A stretch of DNA of 64,000 nucleotides from Pseudomonas sp. PB101 (GTDB lineage Bacteria; Pseudomonadota; Gammaproteobacteria; Pseudomonadales; Pseudomonadaceae). The notes beneath the pieces were generated by a model, which saw only the letters and a list, made by a program, of their open reading frames with translations, was not told the origin of the DNA and searched no databases. Numbering within the stretch: the first letter of the stretch is position 1; each line of letters starts with the position of its first letter. Shown here piece after piece: positions 18,147 to 27,939 of this stretch. The position numbers were made by a program, and so were the translations under genes. The stretch lies in contig NZ_RWIR01000007.1 of NCBI RefSeq assembly GCF_009764265.1, forward strand, positions 1 to 64,000, read 5' to 3'.

Positions 18147-21084
18147 CCTGACCCAGATGATCCTGATCAGCGCCGCGTACCTGGCGGTGCTGTTCGGTGT
18201 GGCCTGGATCAGTGAACGGGGCATGATTCCCCGGGCGATCATTCGCCACCCGCTGACTTACACCCTGTCGCTGGGCGTCTATGCCAGTGCCTGGGCGTTT
18301 TATGGCACCGTGGGCCTGGCCTATCAGTACGGCTATGGCTTTCTTTCCAGCTACCTCGGTGTCTCCGGGGCATTTCTGCTGGCGCCGGTGCTGCTCTACC
18401 CGATCCTGAAGATCACTCGCACCTATCAACTGTCGTCGTTGGCGGACCTGTTCGCCTTCCGCTTCCGCAGCACCTGGGCCGGTGCGCTGACCACGATTTT
18501 CATGCTGGTCGGCGTACTGCCGCTGTTGGCCTTGCAGATTCAGGCGGTCGCCGACTCCATCAGCATCCTCACCCAGGAGCCGGTACAGCATCGCGTGGCC
18601 CTGAGCTTCTGCGCCCTGATTACGCTGTTCACGATTTTCTTCGGCTCCCGCCACATTGCCACCCGCGAAAAACACGAAGGCCTGGTGTTCGCGATTGCCT
18701 TCGAGTCGGTGATCAAACTGATCGCCCTCGGCGGTGTCGGGCTGTATGCGCTTTACGGCGTGTTCGACGGCCCGCAACAGCTTGAACTGTGGCTGCTGCA
18801 AAACCAGACCGCCCTCGCCGCCCTGCATACGCCGTTGCAGGAAGGCCCGTGGCGGACGCTGCTGCTGGTGTTCTTCGCGTCGGCGATCGTGATGCCGCAC
18901 ATGTATCACATGACCTTTACCGAGAACCTCAACCCGCGCTCGCTGGTCAGCGCGAGCTGGGGCCTGCCGCTGTTCCTGTTGCTGATGAGCCTGGCGGTGC
19001 CGCTGATTCTCTGGGCCGGCCTGAAGCTGGGCGCCACCACCAACCCGGAGTACTTCACCCTCGGCATCGGCATCGCCGCCAACAGCAAGGCTTTGGCGTT
19101 GCTTGCCTATGTCGGCGGGCTGTCCGCCGCCAGCGGCCTGATCATCGTCACCACGCTGGCGCTGTCCGGGATGGCCTTGAACCACCTGGTGCTGCCGCTG
19201 TATCAACCACCGGCCGAAGGCAACATCTACCGCTGGCTGAAGTGGACCCGCCGGGCGCTGATTGTCGCGATCATCATGGCCGGCTACGGCTTCTACCTGA
19301 TGCTCGGTGCCGAGCAGGACCTGGCCAACCTCGGCATCGTCGCGTTCGTCGCCACGTTGCAGTTCCTGCCGGGCGTGCTCTCTGTCCTGTATTGGCCGAC
19401 CGCCAACCGTCGCGGCTTCATCGCCGGCTTGCTGGCGGGGATCCTGGTGTGGCTGGTGACCATGCTGTTACCACTGGTCGGCAACCTGCAGGGCTTCTAC
19501 ATTCCGCTGCTGAACATGATCTACGTGCTGGACGACACCAGTTGGCACATGGCTGCGATTGCCTCGCTGGCAGCCAACGTACTGATGTTCACCCTGATCT
19601 CGCTGTTCACCAACGCCAGCACCGAAGAGGCCAGCGCCGCTGAAGCCTGCGCCGTGGACAACGTGCGCCGCCCGCAACGCCGGGAACTGCACGCCGCCTC
19701 GCCCCAGGAATTCGCCACGCAACTGGCCAAGCCATTAGGTGCAAAAGCCGCACAGAAAGAAGTGGAACAGGCACTGCGCGATCTTTATCTGCCTTTCGAC
19801 GAACGCCGACCGTATGCCCTGCGCCGCTTGCGTGACCGCATCGAGGCCAACCTCTCCGGCCTGATGGGCCCGAGCGTGGCCCAGGACATGGTCGAAACCT
19901 TCCTGCCGTACAAGGCTGGCGGTGAAAACTATGTCACCGAAGACATTCACTTCATCGAAAGCCGCCTCGAGGACTACCACTCGCGCCTGACCGGCCTGGC
20001 CGCCGAACTCGATGCCCTGCGCCGCTATCACCGCCAGACCCTGCAGGAATTGCCGATGGGCGTTTGCTCGCTGGCCAAGGATCAGGAGATCCTCATGTGG
20101 AACAAGGCCATGGAGGAACTCACCGGCATCGCCGCGCAACGCGTGGTCGGTTCCCGCCTGAGCACCATTGCCGATCCGTGGAAAGAATTGCTGCAAGGCT
20201 TCATCAATCTGCCGGACGAGCACTTGCACAAGCAGCACTTGGCCCTCGACGGCCAGACTCGCTGGCTGAACCTGCACAAGGCGGCGATCGACGAACCCCT
20301 CGCGCCGGGCAACAGTGGCCTGGTGTTGCTGGTGGAAGACCTGACCGAAACCCAGATGCTCGAGGACAAACTGGTGCACTCCGAGCGCCTGGCCAGCATC
20401 GGTCGACTGGCGGCCGGCGTCGCCCATGAAATCGGCAACCCGATCACCGGTATCGCGTGCCTGGCGCAGAACCTGCGCGAAGAACGGGAAGAAGACGGCG
20501 AGCTGAAGGAAATCAGCGGCCAGATCCTCGAGCAGACCAAACGCGTGTCGCGCATCGTCCAGTCATTGATGAGCTTTGCCCATGCCGGCAGCCATCAGCA
20601 CAGCGACGAGCCCGTCTGTCTGGCCGAAGTGGCTCAGGATGCCATCGGCCTGCTGGCCCTGAACCGACGCAATTTCGAAGTGCAGTTCTACAACCTGTGC
20701 GACCCCGATCACTGGGTCGAAGGCGACCCGCAACGGCTGGCCCAGGTATTGATCAACCTGCTTTCAAACGCCCGTGACGCCTCGCCTCCCGGCAGTGCGG
20801 TACGGGTCAAGAGCGAAGCCGGCGAACACACGGTCGACCTGATCGTGGAGGACGAAGGCAGCGGTATTCCGTCGAGCATCATGGACCGATTGTTCGAACC
20901 TTTCTTCACCACCAAGGACCCTGGCGAAGGCACCGGTCTGGGCCTTGCACTGGTCTATTCCATCGTTGAAGAGCATTATGGACAAATCACCATCGACAGC
21001 CCGGCTGATGTTCAAAGCCAACGCGGTACCCGAATCAGGGTTACCTTGCCGCGTCATGTCGAAGCGACGTCCGCTGTGAACTGA
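18130..21084 (+). CDS. cbrA: Sensor histidine kinase CbrA (SLC5-type transporter-kinase fusion)
   Basis: A 984-residue hybrid. The N-terminal about 500 residues form a sodium/solute-symporter-like (SLC5) domain with about 13 helices, and CbrA proteins can transport histidine. A linker/STAC-like segment and a PAS domain ([34 protein letters not shown]) follow. The HisKA domain has phospho-acceptor His766 in [17 protein letters not shown], and the HATPase has N, G1 and G2 boxes ([26 protein letters not shown]). With CbrB it controls the carbon/nitrogen balance. Start ATG 18130, with another at 18136. Confidence 0.97.
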   Translation: MPMSFSLTQMILISAAYLAVLFGVAWISERGMIPRAIIRHPLTYTLSLGVYASAWAFYGTVGLAYQYGYGFLSSYLGVSGAFLLAPVLLYPILKITRTYQLSSLADLFAFRFRSTWAGALTTIFMLVGVLPLLALQIQAVADSISILTQEPVQHRVALSFCALITLFTIFFGSRHIATREKHEGLVFAIAFESVIKLIALGGVGLYALYGVFDGPQQLELWLLQNQTALAALHTPLQEGPWRTLLLVFFASAIVMPHMYHMTFTENLNPRSLVSASWGLPLFLLLMSLAVPLILWAGLKLGATTNPEYFTLGIGIAANSKALALLAYVGGLSAASGLIIVTTLALSGMALNHLVLPLYQPPAEGNIYRWLKWTRRALIVAIIMAGYGFYLMLGAEQDLANLGIVAFVATLQFLPGVLSVLYWPTANRRGFIAGLLAGILVWLVTMLLPLVGNLQGFYIPLLNMIYVLDDTSWHMAAIASLAANVLMFTLISLFTNASTEEASAAEACAVDNVRRPQRRELHAASPQEFATQLAKPLGAKAAQKEVEQALRDLYLPFDERRPYALRRLRDRIEANLSGLMGPSVAQDMVETFLPYKAGGENYVTEDIHFIESRLEDYHSRLTGLAAELDALRRYHRQTLQELPMGVCSLAKDQEILMWNKAMEELTGIAAQRVVGSRLSTIADPWKELLQGFINLPDEHLHKQHLALDGQTRWLNLHKAAIDEPLAPGNSGLVLLVEDLTETQMLEDKLVHSERLASIGRLAAGVAHEIGNPITGIACLAQNLREEREEDGELKEISGQILEQTKRVSRIVQSLMSFAHAGSHQHSDEPVCLAEVAQDAIGLLALNRRNFEVQFYNLCDPDHWVEGDPQRLAQVLINLLSNARDASPPGSAVRVKSEAGEHTVDLIVEDEGSGIPSSIMDRLFEPFFTTKDPGEGTGLGLALVYSIVEEHYGQITIDSPADVQSQRGTRIRVTLPRHVEATSAVN

Positions 21085-21106
21085 GACCGTCGAGAGTATC
21101 GAATCA

Positions 21107-22546
21107 ATGCCGCACATTTTGATCGTCGAAGACGAAACCATTATCCGCTCCGCCTTGCGCCGCCTGCTGGAACGTAACCAGTACCAGGTCAGCGAAGCCG
21201 GTTCAGTGCAGGAAGCACAAGAACGCTTCACCATTCCCTCGTTCGATCTGATCGTCAGTGACCTGCGCCTGCCGGGCGCGCCTGGCACGGAGTTGATCAA
21301 GCTCGCCCAAGGCACGCCAGTGCTGATCATGACCAGCTACGCCAGCCTGCGCTCGGCGGTCGATTCGATGAAAATGGGCGCGGTGGACTACATTGCCAAG
21401 CCATTCGACCACGACGAAATGCTGCAAGCCGCCGCACGAATCCTGCGTGACCGACAAACGGCACAAACCGGTGGCGAAGCCGTTCCTGGCAAAGCCGCCA
21501 ATGGCGCGGCGAAATCCGGTGCCGACAACAGCAATGGTGAAATCGGCATTATCGGTTCGTGTCCGCCGATGCAGGACCTGTACGGCAAGATCCGCAAAGT
21601 CGCGCCGACCGACTCCAACGTGCTGATCCAGGGCGAATCGGGCACCGGTAAAGAACTGGTGGCGCGCGCTCTGCACAACCTGTCCAAACGCGCCAAGGCG
21701 CCGATGATTTCGGTGAACTGCGCGGCCATTCCGGAAAGCCTGATCGAGTCCGAACTGTTCGGCCACGAAAAAGGCGCATTCACCGGCGCCAGCGCCGGGC
21801 GCGCCGGCCTGGTGGAAGCGGCGGACGGCGGCACTTTGTTCCTCGACGAAATCGGCGAACTGCCACTGGAAGCCCAGGCTCGCCTGCTGCGCGTATTGCA
21901 GGAAGGCGAAATTCGTCGTGTAGGCTCGGTGCAGTCACAAAAAGTCGATGTGCGCCTGATCGCCGCGACTCACCGCGACCTCAAGAGCCTGGCAAAGATC
22001 GGCCAGTTCCGTGAAGACTTGTATTACCGCCTCCACGTGATCGCGCTGAAGCTGCCCGCCCTGCGCGAACGCGGTGCGGACGTCAACGAAATCGCCAACG
22101 CCTTCCTGGCGCGGCAAAGTGCGCGAGTCAACCGCACCGACCTGAAATTCGCCGCAGATGCCGAGCAAGCGATTCGTCACTACTCCTGGCCGGGCAACGT
22201 TCGTGAACTGGAAAATGCCGTCGAGCGCGCCGTTATCCTGTGCGAAAGCCCGGAAATCTCCGCCGAGCTGCTGGGCATCGACATCGAGTTGGGCGACCTG
22301 GACGACGACGAGTTCATTGGCCTTGCGCCCCAACAGGGCAACGGCAGCAGCAGTAACAGCAACCACGAACCGACCGAAGACCTGTCCCTGGAAGACTACT
22401 TCCAGCATTTCGTCCTCGAGCATCAGGACCACATGACCGAAACCGAGCTGGCCCGCAAGCTTGGGGTCAGTCGCAAATGCCTGTGGGAGCGTCGTCAGCG
22501 CCTGGGCATCCCGCGGCGCAAGACCGGGGTGGCCAGCGAAAGCTGA
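21107..22546 (+). CDS. cbrB: NtrC-family response regulator CbrB
   Basis: A 479-residue sigma-54 activator and cognate regulator of CbrA. The receiver domain has the phospho-acceptor Asp52 (VSDLRLPG). The AAA+ domain has Walker A GESGTGKE (176-183), an intact GAFTGA loop and the Walker B region [13 protein letters not shown] Fis-type helix-turn-helix is at the C-terminus ([22 protein letters not shown]). It starts 22 bases after cbrA. Its best-known output, the crcZ sRNA, is encoded immediately downstream. A Ser/Asn-rich linker ([14 protein letters not shown]) precedes the DNA-binding domain. Confidence 0.97.
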   Translation: MPHILIVEDETIIRSALRRLLERNQYQVSEAGSVQEAQERFTIPSFDLIVSDLRLPGAPGTELIKLAQGTPVLIMTSYASLRSAVDSMKMGAVDYIAKPFDHDEMLQAAARILRDRQTAQTGGEAVPGKAANGAAKSGADNSNGEIGIIGSCPPMQDLYGKIRKVAPTDSNVLIQGESGTGKELVARALHNLSKRAKAPMISVNCAAIPESLIESELFGHEKGAFTGASAGRAGLVEAADGGTLFLDEIGELPLEAQARLLRVLQEGEIRRVGSVQSQKVDVRLIAATHRDLKSLAKIGQFREDLYYRLHVIALKLPALRERGADVNEIANAFLARQSARVNRTDLKFAADAEQAIRHYSWPGNVRELENAVERAVILCESPEISAELLGIDIELGDLDDDEFIGLAPQQGNGSSSNSNHEPTEDLSLEDYFQHFVLEHQDHMTETELARKLGVSRKCLWERRQRLGIPRRKTGVASES

Positions 22547-22593
22547 ACCACACCTGTCGCATGTGCGGGTAACACGTGACTTTGTGAAAAAAC

Positions 22594-22619
22594 TGTTACC
22601 TCGGTTTTTTCACGTAACA
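22594..22619 (+). promoter_or_regulatory. Putative CbrB binding site upstream of crcZ
   Basis: A perfect inverted repeat TGTTAC-N14-GTAACA, the arrangement reported for CbrB binding, centred about 112 bases before the -24 element. Further GTAAC half-sites occur at 22569-22574 and within the loop of the cbrB terminator. The distance fits enhancer binding for a sigma-54 promoter. Confidence 0.75.
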
Positions 22620-22620
22620 G

Positions 22621-22658
22621 AAGCCGGGGCTTACGGTAACGAAGCCCCGGCTTTTTTT
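22621..22658 (+). terminator. Rho-independent terminator after cbrB
   Basis: A 12-base stem AAGCCGGGGCTT / AAGCCCCGGCTT with a 9-base loop, followed by a T-run. It separates cbrB from the crcZ transcript. The loop itself contains GGTAAC. Confidence 0.9.
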
Positions 22659-22717
22659 GGCCCTCGAAATGCCTGTCGTTCGGCCTAACCCCTTGTTTTA
22701 TTGGGTTTCGCAAAAGT

Positions 22718-22733
22718 TGGCACGCACCCTGCT
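22718..22733 (+). promoter_or_regulatory. Sigma-54 promoter of crcZ
   Basis: TGGCACG-N4-CTGCT with GG at 22719-22720 and GC at 22731-22732, exactly 10 bases apart. This is a near-consensus -24/-12 element. Transcription should start about 12 bases downstream, near 22744. Confidence 0.9.
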
Positions 22734-22744
22734 ATATGTTTGGT

Positions 22745-23110
22745 ACAAGAACAATAACAAGCAATGCACAAGACAATAAAAATAAGACGAATCGACTCAC
22801 GCACAATAAAAACAAGACGGCGAGAGGCGCAGCTAACTGATTCTTTTGGAGAGGCGTTGTATTTGGGGCTTGCCCCACGACCAGGCCGAGAACAACAAAA
22901 AACTGTCTTAAGACAGAGCCTGTACTGGTTGGATCGAAAGATCACTGCAATTCAGCGACCAAAGCAATCCGTTTGCTCTTGGCTCCCGATTGGGAGGGTC
23001 ATGAAGGAAAGCTTCATGGCGAGGGCACTCAACAAAAACAAGAAGCCCGAAACCAAAAATAAAAATAGAGCATGCAACTACTTCTTGGGGAGCTTCGGCT
23101 CCCCTTGTGG
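22745..23110 (+). ncRNA. crcZ: CrcZ small RNA, decoy of the Hfq/Crc complex
   Basis: Lies between cbrB and pcnB as in other pseudomonads. It begins after the sigma-54 promoter and ends at a GGGGAGC-TTCG-GCTCCCC hairpin (23087-23104). About 366 nt long, it carries six A-rich runs of the AAnAAnAA type recognised by Hfq with Crc: 22747-22760, 22775-22785, 22805-22815, 22891-22902, 23031-23044 and 23055-23065. When CbrAB is active, CrcZ accumulates and sequesters Hfq, relieving catabolite repression. The T-run after the hairpin is weak (TTGTGGTTT), so the exact 3' end is uncertain. Confidence 0.92.
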
Positions 23111-23132
23111 TTTCCGTGATTCGGAAAACCCC

Positions 23133-23231
23133 TGTGGGAGCGAGCCTGCTCGCGAAAAACCCATTGGCGCCGCTGGACACCTGATTCCCGCATTATCGTT
23201 AACGACCATCGCGAGCGTGCTCGCTCCTACA
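23133..23231. repeat. REP pair, GAGCGAGC type (copy 1)
   Basis: Two inverted arms (TGTGGGAGCGAGCCTGCTCGCG and its near-complement ending GAGCGTGCTCGCTCCTACA) about 55 bases apart, between crcZ and pcnB. It forms a REPIN-like unit. Confidence 0.85.
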
Positions 23232-23341
23232 AGGTCAATTTGCGCCGTCCTACACCATCCCCCGACTAAATGCTAGAATCCCCGCCCATCATGCGGTCAT
23301 TCTTCTGTTATGGCCGAATATTCCTTCAAACAGTGCATCCC

Positions 23342-24742
23342 ATGCTGAAGAAGCTGTTCCAGTCATTCCGTACTCCCAAGCGTCCTACGCAACACATTCG
23401 CAGCACGCCTGAAGTGCTAAACAGCGGCCAACACTCGCTGCAGAAGGCGCAATTCAGCCGCTACGCGGTGAATATCGTTGAACGCCTGCAGAACGCCGGT
23501 TATCAGGCTTACCTGGTTGGCGGTTGCGTGCGCGACATGCTGCTGGGCATCACGCCGAAAGATTTCGACGTTGCCACCAGTGCCACACCCGAGCAGGTGC
23601 GGGCCGAATTCCGTAACGCGCGAATAATCGGGCGCCGGTTCAAGCTGGTGCACATCCATTTCGGCCGCGAAATCATCGAAGTCGCGACCTTCCGCGCCAA
23701 TCACCCGCAAAACGAAGACGAGGAAGACAGCAACCAGTCTTCGCGCAACGAAAGCGGGCGCATCTTGCGCGATAACGTCTATGGCACCCTTGAAGAAGAC
23801 GCGCAACGTCGCGACTTCACCATCAATGCCTTGTATTACGATCCGGTCAGCGAACGCATCCTCGACTACGCCAATGGCGTACACGACATCCGCAATCACC
23901 TGATCCGCCTGATCGGCGATCCGACGCAACGCTACCAGGAAGACCCGGTACGGATGCTGCGGGCCGTGCGTTTCGCCGCCAAGTTGAACTTCGGCATCGA
24001 AAAACACAGCGCCCTGCCGATCCGCGGCCTGGCGCCAATGCTGCGCGAGATCCCGTCGGCCCGCCTGTTCGAAGAGGTGCTCAAGCTGTTCCTCTCCGGT
24101 CATGCCGCCGATACGTTTGAAATGCTGGTCGACCTGCAGCTGTTCGATCCACTGTTCCCGGCCAGCGCCGAAGCACTGGAATACAACCCGACGTACACCC
24201 ACACCCTGATCAGCGAAGCCCTGATCAATACCGACCTGCGGATCAAGCAGAACAAACCGGTAACCCCGGCGTTCCTGTTTGCAGCCCTGCTCTGGCCTGC
24301 CCTGCCGGCCCGCGTCCTGCGTTTGCAGGAACGTGGCATGCCGCCGATTCCGGCGATGCAGGAAGCGGCGCACGAGCTGATTGCCGAGCAGTGCCAGCGC
24401 ATCGCGATTCCGAAACGCTTCACCATGCCGATCCGCGAGATCTGGGACATGCAGGAACGCCTGCCGCGCCGCAGCGGCAAGCGTGCCGATCTGTTGCTGG
24501 ACAATCCGCGCTTCCGTGCCGGCTACGACTTCCTGCTGCTGCGCGAGAGTGCGGGCGAGCAGACCGATGGCCTGGGCGAATGGTGGACGGACTATCAGGA
24601 CGCCAATGAAAGCGAGCGTCGCGACATGATTCGCGATCTCAGCGGCAAGGAAGATGGCACCGGTGCTCCGCGCAAGCGTCGCCGCAGCGGTGGTTCCAAG
24701 CGCAAACGCGCCGCCGGCGCTTCGAGCACCACGGGCGAGTAA
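23342..24742 (+). CDS. pcnB: Poly(A) polymerase I
   Basis: A 466-residue RNA 3'-polyadenylating enzyme of the class II nucleotidyltransferase family, which promotes RNA decay. The catalytic head is plain: LVGGCVRDMLLGITPKDFDVAT with the GG motif and paired aspartates, then RRDFTINALYYD and EDPVRMLRAVRFAAKL. The C-terminus is a strongly basic tail (RKRRRSGG, KRKRAAG) typical of the PcnB type rather than CCA-adding enzymes. I chose the ATG at 23342 (MLKKLFQSF); an open frame from 23270 has no conserved residues. It is followed after 3 bases by folK. Confidence 0.95.
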   Translation: MLKKLFQSFRTPKRPTQHIRSTPEVLNSGQHSLQKAQFSRYAVNIVERLQNAGYQAYLVGGCVRDMLLGITPKDFDVATSATPEQVRAEFRNARIIGRRFKLVHIHFGREIIEVATFRANHPQNEDEEDSNQSSRNESGRILRDNVYGTLEEDAQRRDFTINALYYDPVSERILDYANGVHDIRNHLIRLIGDPTQRYQEDPVRMLRAVRFAAKLNFGIEKHSALPIRGLAPMLREIPSARLFEEVLKLFLSGHAADTFEMLVDLQLFDPLFPASAEALEYNPTYTHTLISEALINTDLRIKQNKPVTPAFLFAALLWPALPARVLRLQERGMPPIPAMQEAAHELIAEQCQRIAIPKRFTMPIREIWDMQERLPRRSGKRADLLLDNPRFRAGYDFLLLRESAGEQTDGLGEWWTDYQDANESERRDMIRDLSGKEDGTGAPRKRRRSGGSKRKRAAGASSTTGE

Positions 24743-24745
24743 TCG

Positions 24746-25231
24746 ATGGAACGCATCTACATCGGCATGGGCAGCAACCTGGCTGACCCTGCCGAACAAT
24801 TGCGCAGCGCCGTCGAGGCGCTGGCGTACTTGCCGCACACGGAACTGGTCGGGGTGTCCGCGTTTTATCAAAGCGACTCGCTTTTGCCCGGCCAACCGCG
24901 CTACACCAATGCGGTGGCCGCTCTCGACAGCACGCTGGCGCCACTGGATTTGCTCGATGCCTTGCAGGCCGTCGAAAACGGCCAGGGCCGCGAGCGCCTT
25001 GAGCGTTGGGGCCCACGCACGCTGGACCTCGACATCTTGCTGTTCGGTGATCGCCTGATCGACGAACCGCGCCTCAAGGTGCCTCATTACCATATGCAGG
25101 AACGGGCCTTCGTCCTGTATCCGCTGGCGGAACTGGCCCCTGCGGATCTGCGCCTGGCCGATGGCCGCACTCTGACCGAACTACTCAAGGCATGCCCGTT
25201 CGTCGGCCTGGAACGCCTGCACCTACACTGA
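24746..25231 (+). CDS. folK: 2-amino-4-hydroxy-6-hydroxymethyldihydropteridine diphosphokinase
   Basis: Transfers pyrophosphate from ATP to hydroxymethyldihydropterin in folate synthesis. The HPPK signature is complete (WGPRTLDLDILLFGD), with YIGMGSNLADP at the N-terminus and VPHYHMQERAFVLYPLAELAP near the C-terminus. At 161 residues it is of normal length. It starts 3 bases after pcnB. In many proteobacteria pcnB-folK-panB-panC form a set, but here a 274-base gap with putative control elements precedes panB. Confidence 0.96.
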   Translation: MERIYIGMGSNLADPAEQLRSAVEALAYLPHTELVGVSAFYQSDSLLPGQPRYTNAVAALDSTLAPLDLLDALQAVENGQGRERLERWGPRTLDLDILLFGDRLIDEPRLKVPHYHMQERAFVLYPLAELAPADLRLADGRTLTELLKACPFVGLERLHLH

Positions 25232-25285
25232 CCCCACTCCCGCATCAGGTTTGGCCAGGCACAAGATCTGCTGCTGAATCGCATC

Positions 25286-25326
25286 AGTTACCCCGGTAAC
25301 ACCCCACCCGTAACAATGCGGTAACA
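25286..25326. promoter_or_regulatory. Cluster of GTAACA repeats upstream of panB
   Basis: Three direct GTAACA hexamers at 25296, 25310 and 25321, plus an inverted AGTTAC at 25286, lie about 180-220 bases before panB. The first inverted pair has a 4-base spacer. A possible -35 TTGACT follows at 25332-25337. The binding protein is unknown; the hexamer equals the half-site of the palindrome near crcZ, but the N14 spacing is absent. Confidence 0.4.
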
Positions 25327-25505
25327 CACGCAATTGACTTCCCTCGTTCTCCTCACGACTATAGGCGTCCCGCTGCCGCCAACCGGCGTTCAAGGGCGCA
25401 ATCCAGGCCTTAAAAGCACGACAAAAGAGCGTGCGCCTGTATTCAACGAAGAATCACGCGCGTTACTCGCAGTAGTTTCCACAGCGCCTGAATGAGGAAC
25501 TTTTC

Positions 25506-26306
25506 ATGCCAGCCATCACCCTGACCACCCTGCAAGGTCTGAAGCAAAAAGGTGAAAAGATCACCATGCTGACCTGCTATGACGCAACCTTCGCCCATGC
25601 CTGCAACCAGGCCGGTGTCGAAGTGCTGCTGGTGGGCGACTCCCTCGGCATGGTTTTGCAGGGCCACGACAGCACCTTGCCTGTCACCACCGCGGAAATG
25701 GCTTACCACGTGGCTGCCGTCAAACGCGGTAACAGCGACGCCCTGATCCTCGCCGACCTGCCTTTCATGGCCTACGCCACCACCGAGCAAGCCATGACCA
25801 ACAGCGCCCTGTTGATGCAGGCCGGCGCGCACATGGTCAAGGTTGAAGGCGCGTTGTGGCTGGCCGATTCGATCCGCCTGCTCGCAGAGCGCGGCATCCC
25901 CGTGTGCGCGCACATGGGCCTGACGCCGCAATCGGTGAACATCCTTGGCGGCTACAAGGTCCAGGGTCGCAATGAAAACCAGGCGCGGCAGATGCGTGCC
26001 GACGCGATCTCCCTGGAACAGGCCGGCGCGGCCATGCTGCTGCTCGAATGCGTGCCGAGTGAACTGGCGGAAGAAATCACCCAGGCGGTGAAGATCCCGG
26101 TGATCGGGATTGGCGCCGGCAATCGTACCGACGGCCAGGTGCTGGTCCTGCACGACATGCTCGGGCTGTCCATTACCGGCCGCGTGCCAAAATTCGTGAA
26201 AAACTTCATGACTGGCCAGACCAGCATTGAAGCTGCACTGAATGCCTACGTGACTGAAGTCAAGGCGGCGACTTTCCCTGGGATCGAACACGGATTCTCT
26301 GCATGA
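25506..26306 (+). CDS. panB: 3-methyl-2-oxobutanoate hydroxymethyltransferase
   Basis: Transfers a hydroxymethyl group from methylene-tetrahydrofolate to 2-oxoisovalerate to make ketopantoate, the first step of pantothenate synthesis. The 266-residue sequence carries the family motifs [39 protein letters not shown] and [21 protein letters not shown]. The Mg-binding aspartates and catalytic glutamate region ([15 protein letters not shown]) are present. It overlaps panC by 4 bases (ATGA). Confidence 0.97.
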   Translation: MPAITLTTLQGLKQKGEKITMLTCYDATFAHACNQAGVEVLLVGDSLGMVLQGHDSTLPVTTAEMAYHVAAVKRGNSDALILADLPFMAYATTEQAMTNSALLMQAGAHMVKVEGALWLADSIRLLAERGIPVCAHMGLTPQSVNILGGYKVQGRNENQARQMRADAISLEQAGAAMLLLECVPSELAEEITQAVKIPVIGIGAGNRTDGQVLVLHDMLGLSITGRVPKFVKNFMTGQTSIEAALNAYVTEVKAATFPGIEHGFSA

Positions 26307-27163
26307 ACACCGTAAAAACCGTACGAGAACTACGGGCCGCCGTGGCCCGGGCCCGTAGCGAAGGCAAGCGCATCGCCTTTGTACCGACCATGGGCAACCT
26401 GCACAGCGGCCATGTTGCGCTGGTGACCAAGGCCTCCCAACGGGCAGACTTCGTGGTGGCGAGCGTTTTCGTCAACCCGCTGCAATTCGGTGCGGGTGAA
26501 GACCTCGACAAGTACCCGCGCACCCTCGCCGCCGACCAGGAAAAACTGCTCCAGGCCGGTTGCCATCTGCTGTTTGCCCCCACTGTCGAAGAGATGTACC
26601 CCGACGGCATGGCCGGCCAGACTCGCGTCAGTGTCCCGCAATTGTCCGAAGGCCTGTGCGGCGCCAGCCGGCCCGGGCATTTCGAAGGCGTGGCGACGGT
26701 GGTCAGCAAGCTGTTCAACATGGTCCAGCCGGACCTGGCGATTTTCGGCGAAAAAGACTTCCAGCAACTGGCGGTGATTCGTGCGCTGGTACATGACCTG
26801 AACATGCCGATCCAGATCATCGGCGAGCCGACCGTACGGGCGGCCGATGGCCTGGCGCTGTCCTCGCGCAACGGTTTCCTCAACGAGGAACAGCGGGCCG
26901 TAGCGCCGGTGGTCTACCGCACGCTGAATGCGATCAGCGAGGCGATCAAGCTGGGCGAACGCGATTTCCCGGCGCTGATCGGTATGCAGCGCCAACAGCT
27001 CGAAGCCGCGGGCCTGCGTCCTGACTATCTGGAAATCCGCCATGCACTGAGCTTGCGCCCGGCGACGGCGCAGGATCGTGACTTGGTGATCCTGGTGGCG
27101 GCGTTCCTCGGGACAACACGGTTGATCGACAACCTGCACCTGAATCTCGACGCGCCGATCTAA
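26303..27163 (+). CDS. panC: Pantothenate synthetase
   Basis: Joins pantoate and beta-alanine using ATP. It is a 286-residue protein of the HIGH-type nucleotidyltransferase fold, with the ATP-binding [40 protein letters not shown] and the KMSKS-like LSSRN motif. ATGA overlap with panB shows translational coupling. The third pathway gene, panD, follows after a REP pair. Confidence 0.97.
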   Translation: MNTVKTVRELRAAVARARSEGKRIAFVPTMGNLHSGHVALVTKASQRADFVVASVFVNPLQFGAGEDLDKYPRTLAADQEKLLQAGCHLLFAPTVEEMYPDGMAGQTRVSVPQLSEGLCGASRPGHFEGVATVVSKLFNMVQPDLAIFGEKDFQQLAVIRALVHDLNMPIQIIGEPTVRAADGLALSSRNGFLNEEQRAVAPVVYRTLNAISEAIKLGERDFPALIGMQRQQLEAAGLRPDYLEIRHALSLRPATAQDRDLVILVAAFLGTTRLIDNLHLNLDAPI

Positions 27164-27179
27164 TCACCGAAATCGCTCC

Positions 27180-27278
27180 TGTAGGAGCGAGCCTGCTCGC
27201 GATGAATTCCGACGCGCCGCGTACATTCAGGAACACGCGTAATCGTTAACGTCCATCGCGAGCAGGCTCGCTCCTACA
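27180..27278. repeat. REP pair, GAGCGAGC type (copy 2)
   Basis: Near-perfect inverted arms (TGTAGGAGCGAGCCTGCTCGCG and CGCGAGCAGGCTCGCTCCTACA), each with a CGATG/CATCG inner border, separated by about 50 bases. It sits between panC and panD. Confidence 0.9.
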
Positions 27279-27334
27279 GGGGGTTACGCCCACAAACCCT
27301 TCGGGCCATGTGCCCGCCGACCTGGGAAACATCC

Positions 27335-27715
27335 ATGCACGCCATCATGCTCAAAGCCAAGTTGCATCGCGCCGAAGTCACCCACGCCGTACTCGATTAC
27401 GAAGGCTCCTGCGCCATCGACGGTGAGTGGCTGGACCTGTCCGGTATCCGCGAGTACGAACAGATCCAGATCTACAACATCGACAACGGCGAGCGCTTCA
27501 CCACTTACGCCATCCGTGGCGAAGAGGGTTCGCGCATGATCTCGGTCAACGGCGCCGCGGCACACAAGGCCAAGGTCGGCGATCGCGTGATCATCTGCGC
27601 TTACGCCCATTACAGCGAAGCCGAACTGCTCAACTTCAAGCCACGCATGCTCTACATGGCACCGGGCAATGAATTGAGCCACACCAGCAACGCCATTCCG
27701 GTCCAGGTCGCCTGA
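27335..27715 (+). CDS. panD: Aspartate 1-decarboxylase (pyruvoyl-dependent proenzyme)
   Basis: Makes beta-alanine from aspartate for pantothenate synthesis. The 126-residue proenzyme has the self-cleavage site Gly24-Ser25 in YEGSCAIDG, from which the pyruvoyl group forms, and the conserved [20 protein letters not shown] region. I chose the ATG at 27335 ([13 protein letters not shown]), the family start; an in-frame ATG upstream at 27308 is not conserved. It completes panBCD although a REP pair interrupts the cluster. Confidence 0.96.
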   Translation: MHAIMLKAKLHRAEVTHAVLDYEGSCAIDGEWLDLSGIREYEQIQIYNIDNGERFTTYAIRGEEGSRMISVNGAAAHKAKVGDRVIICAYAHYSEAELLNFKPRMLYMAPGNELSHTSNAIPVQVA

Positions 27716-27939
27716 TCCGAGTCCTGTCTCTTCCGTTTGTCGGACTATTCCTAACTTCGATGTTAAAAAAGTACCGGAAACAGCTCAGACAAAGTCAAGA
27801 CAGATCATTGCGCGGGGTTTACTGTATTCGCCCTGCGCCATGAAATCGTGTCGACGCAGTTGACCGGAACGCCCATCCATAGCGCTCCGGGATTTTTAGT
27901 GTTCAAAAGGCCGTTCAAGTAATAAGGAAACCCGCAGCG

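Noticed and set aside
22764..23276. 170-codon plus-strand frame across crcZ
   Set aside because: It has no conserved protein features and lies in a region fully explained by the CrcZ sRNA and a REP pair.
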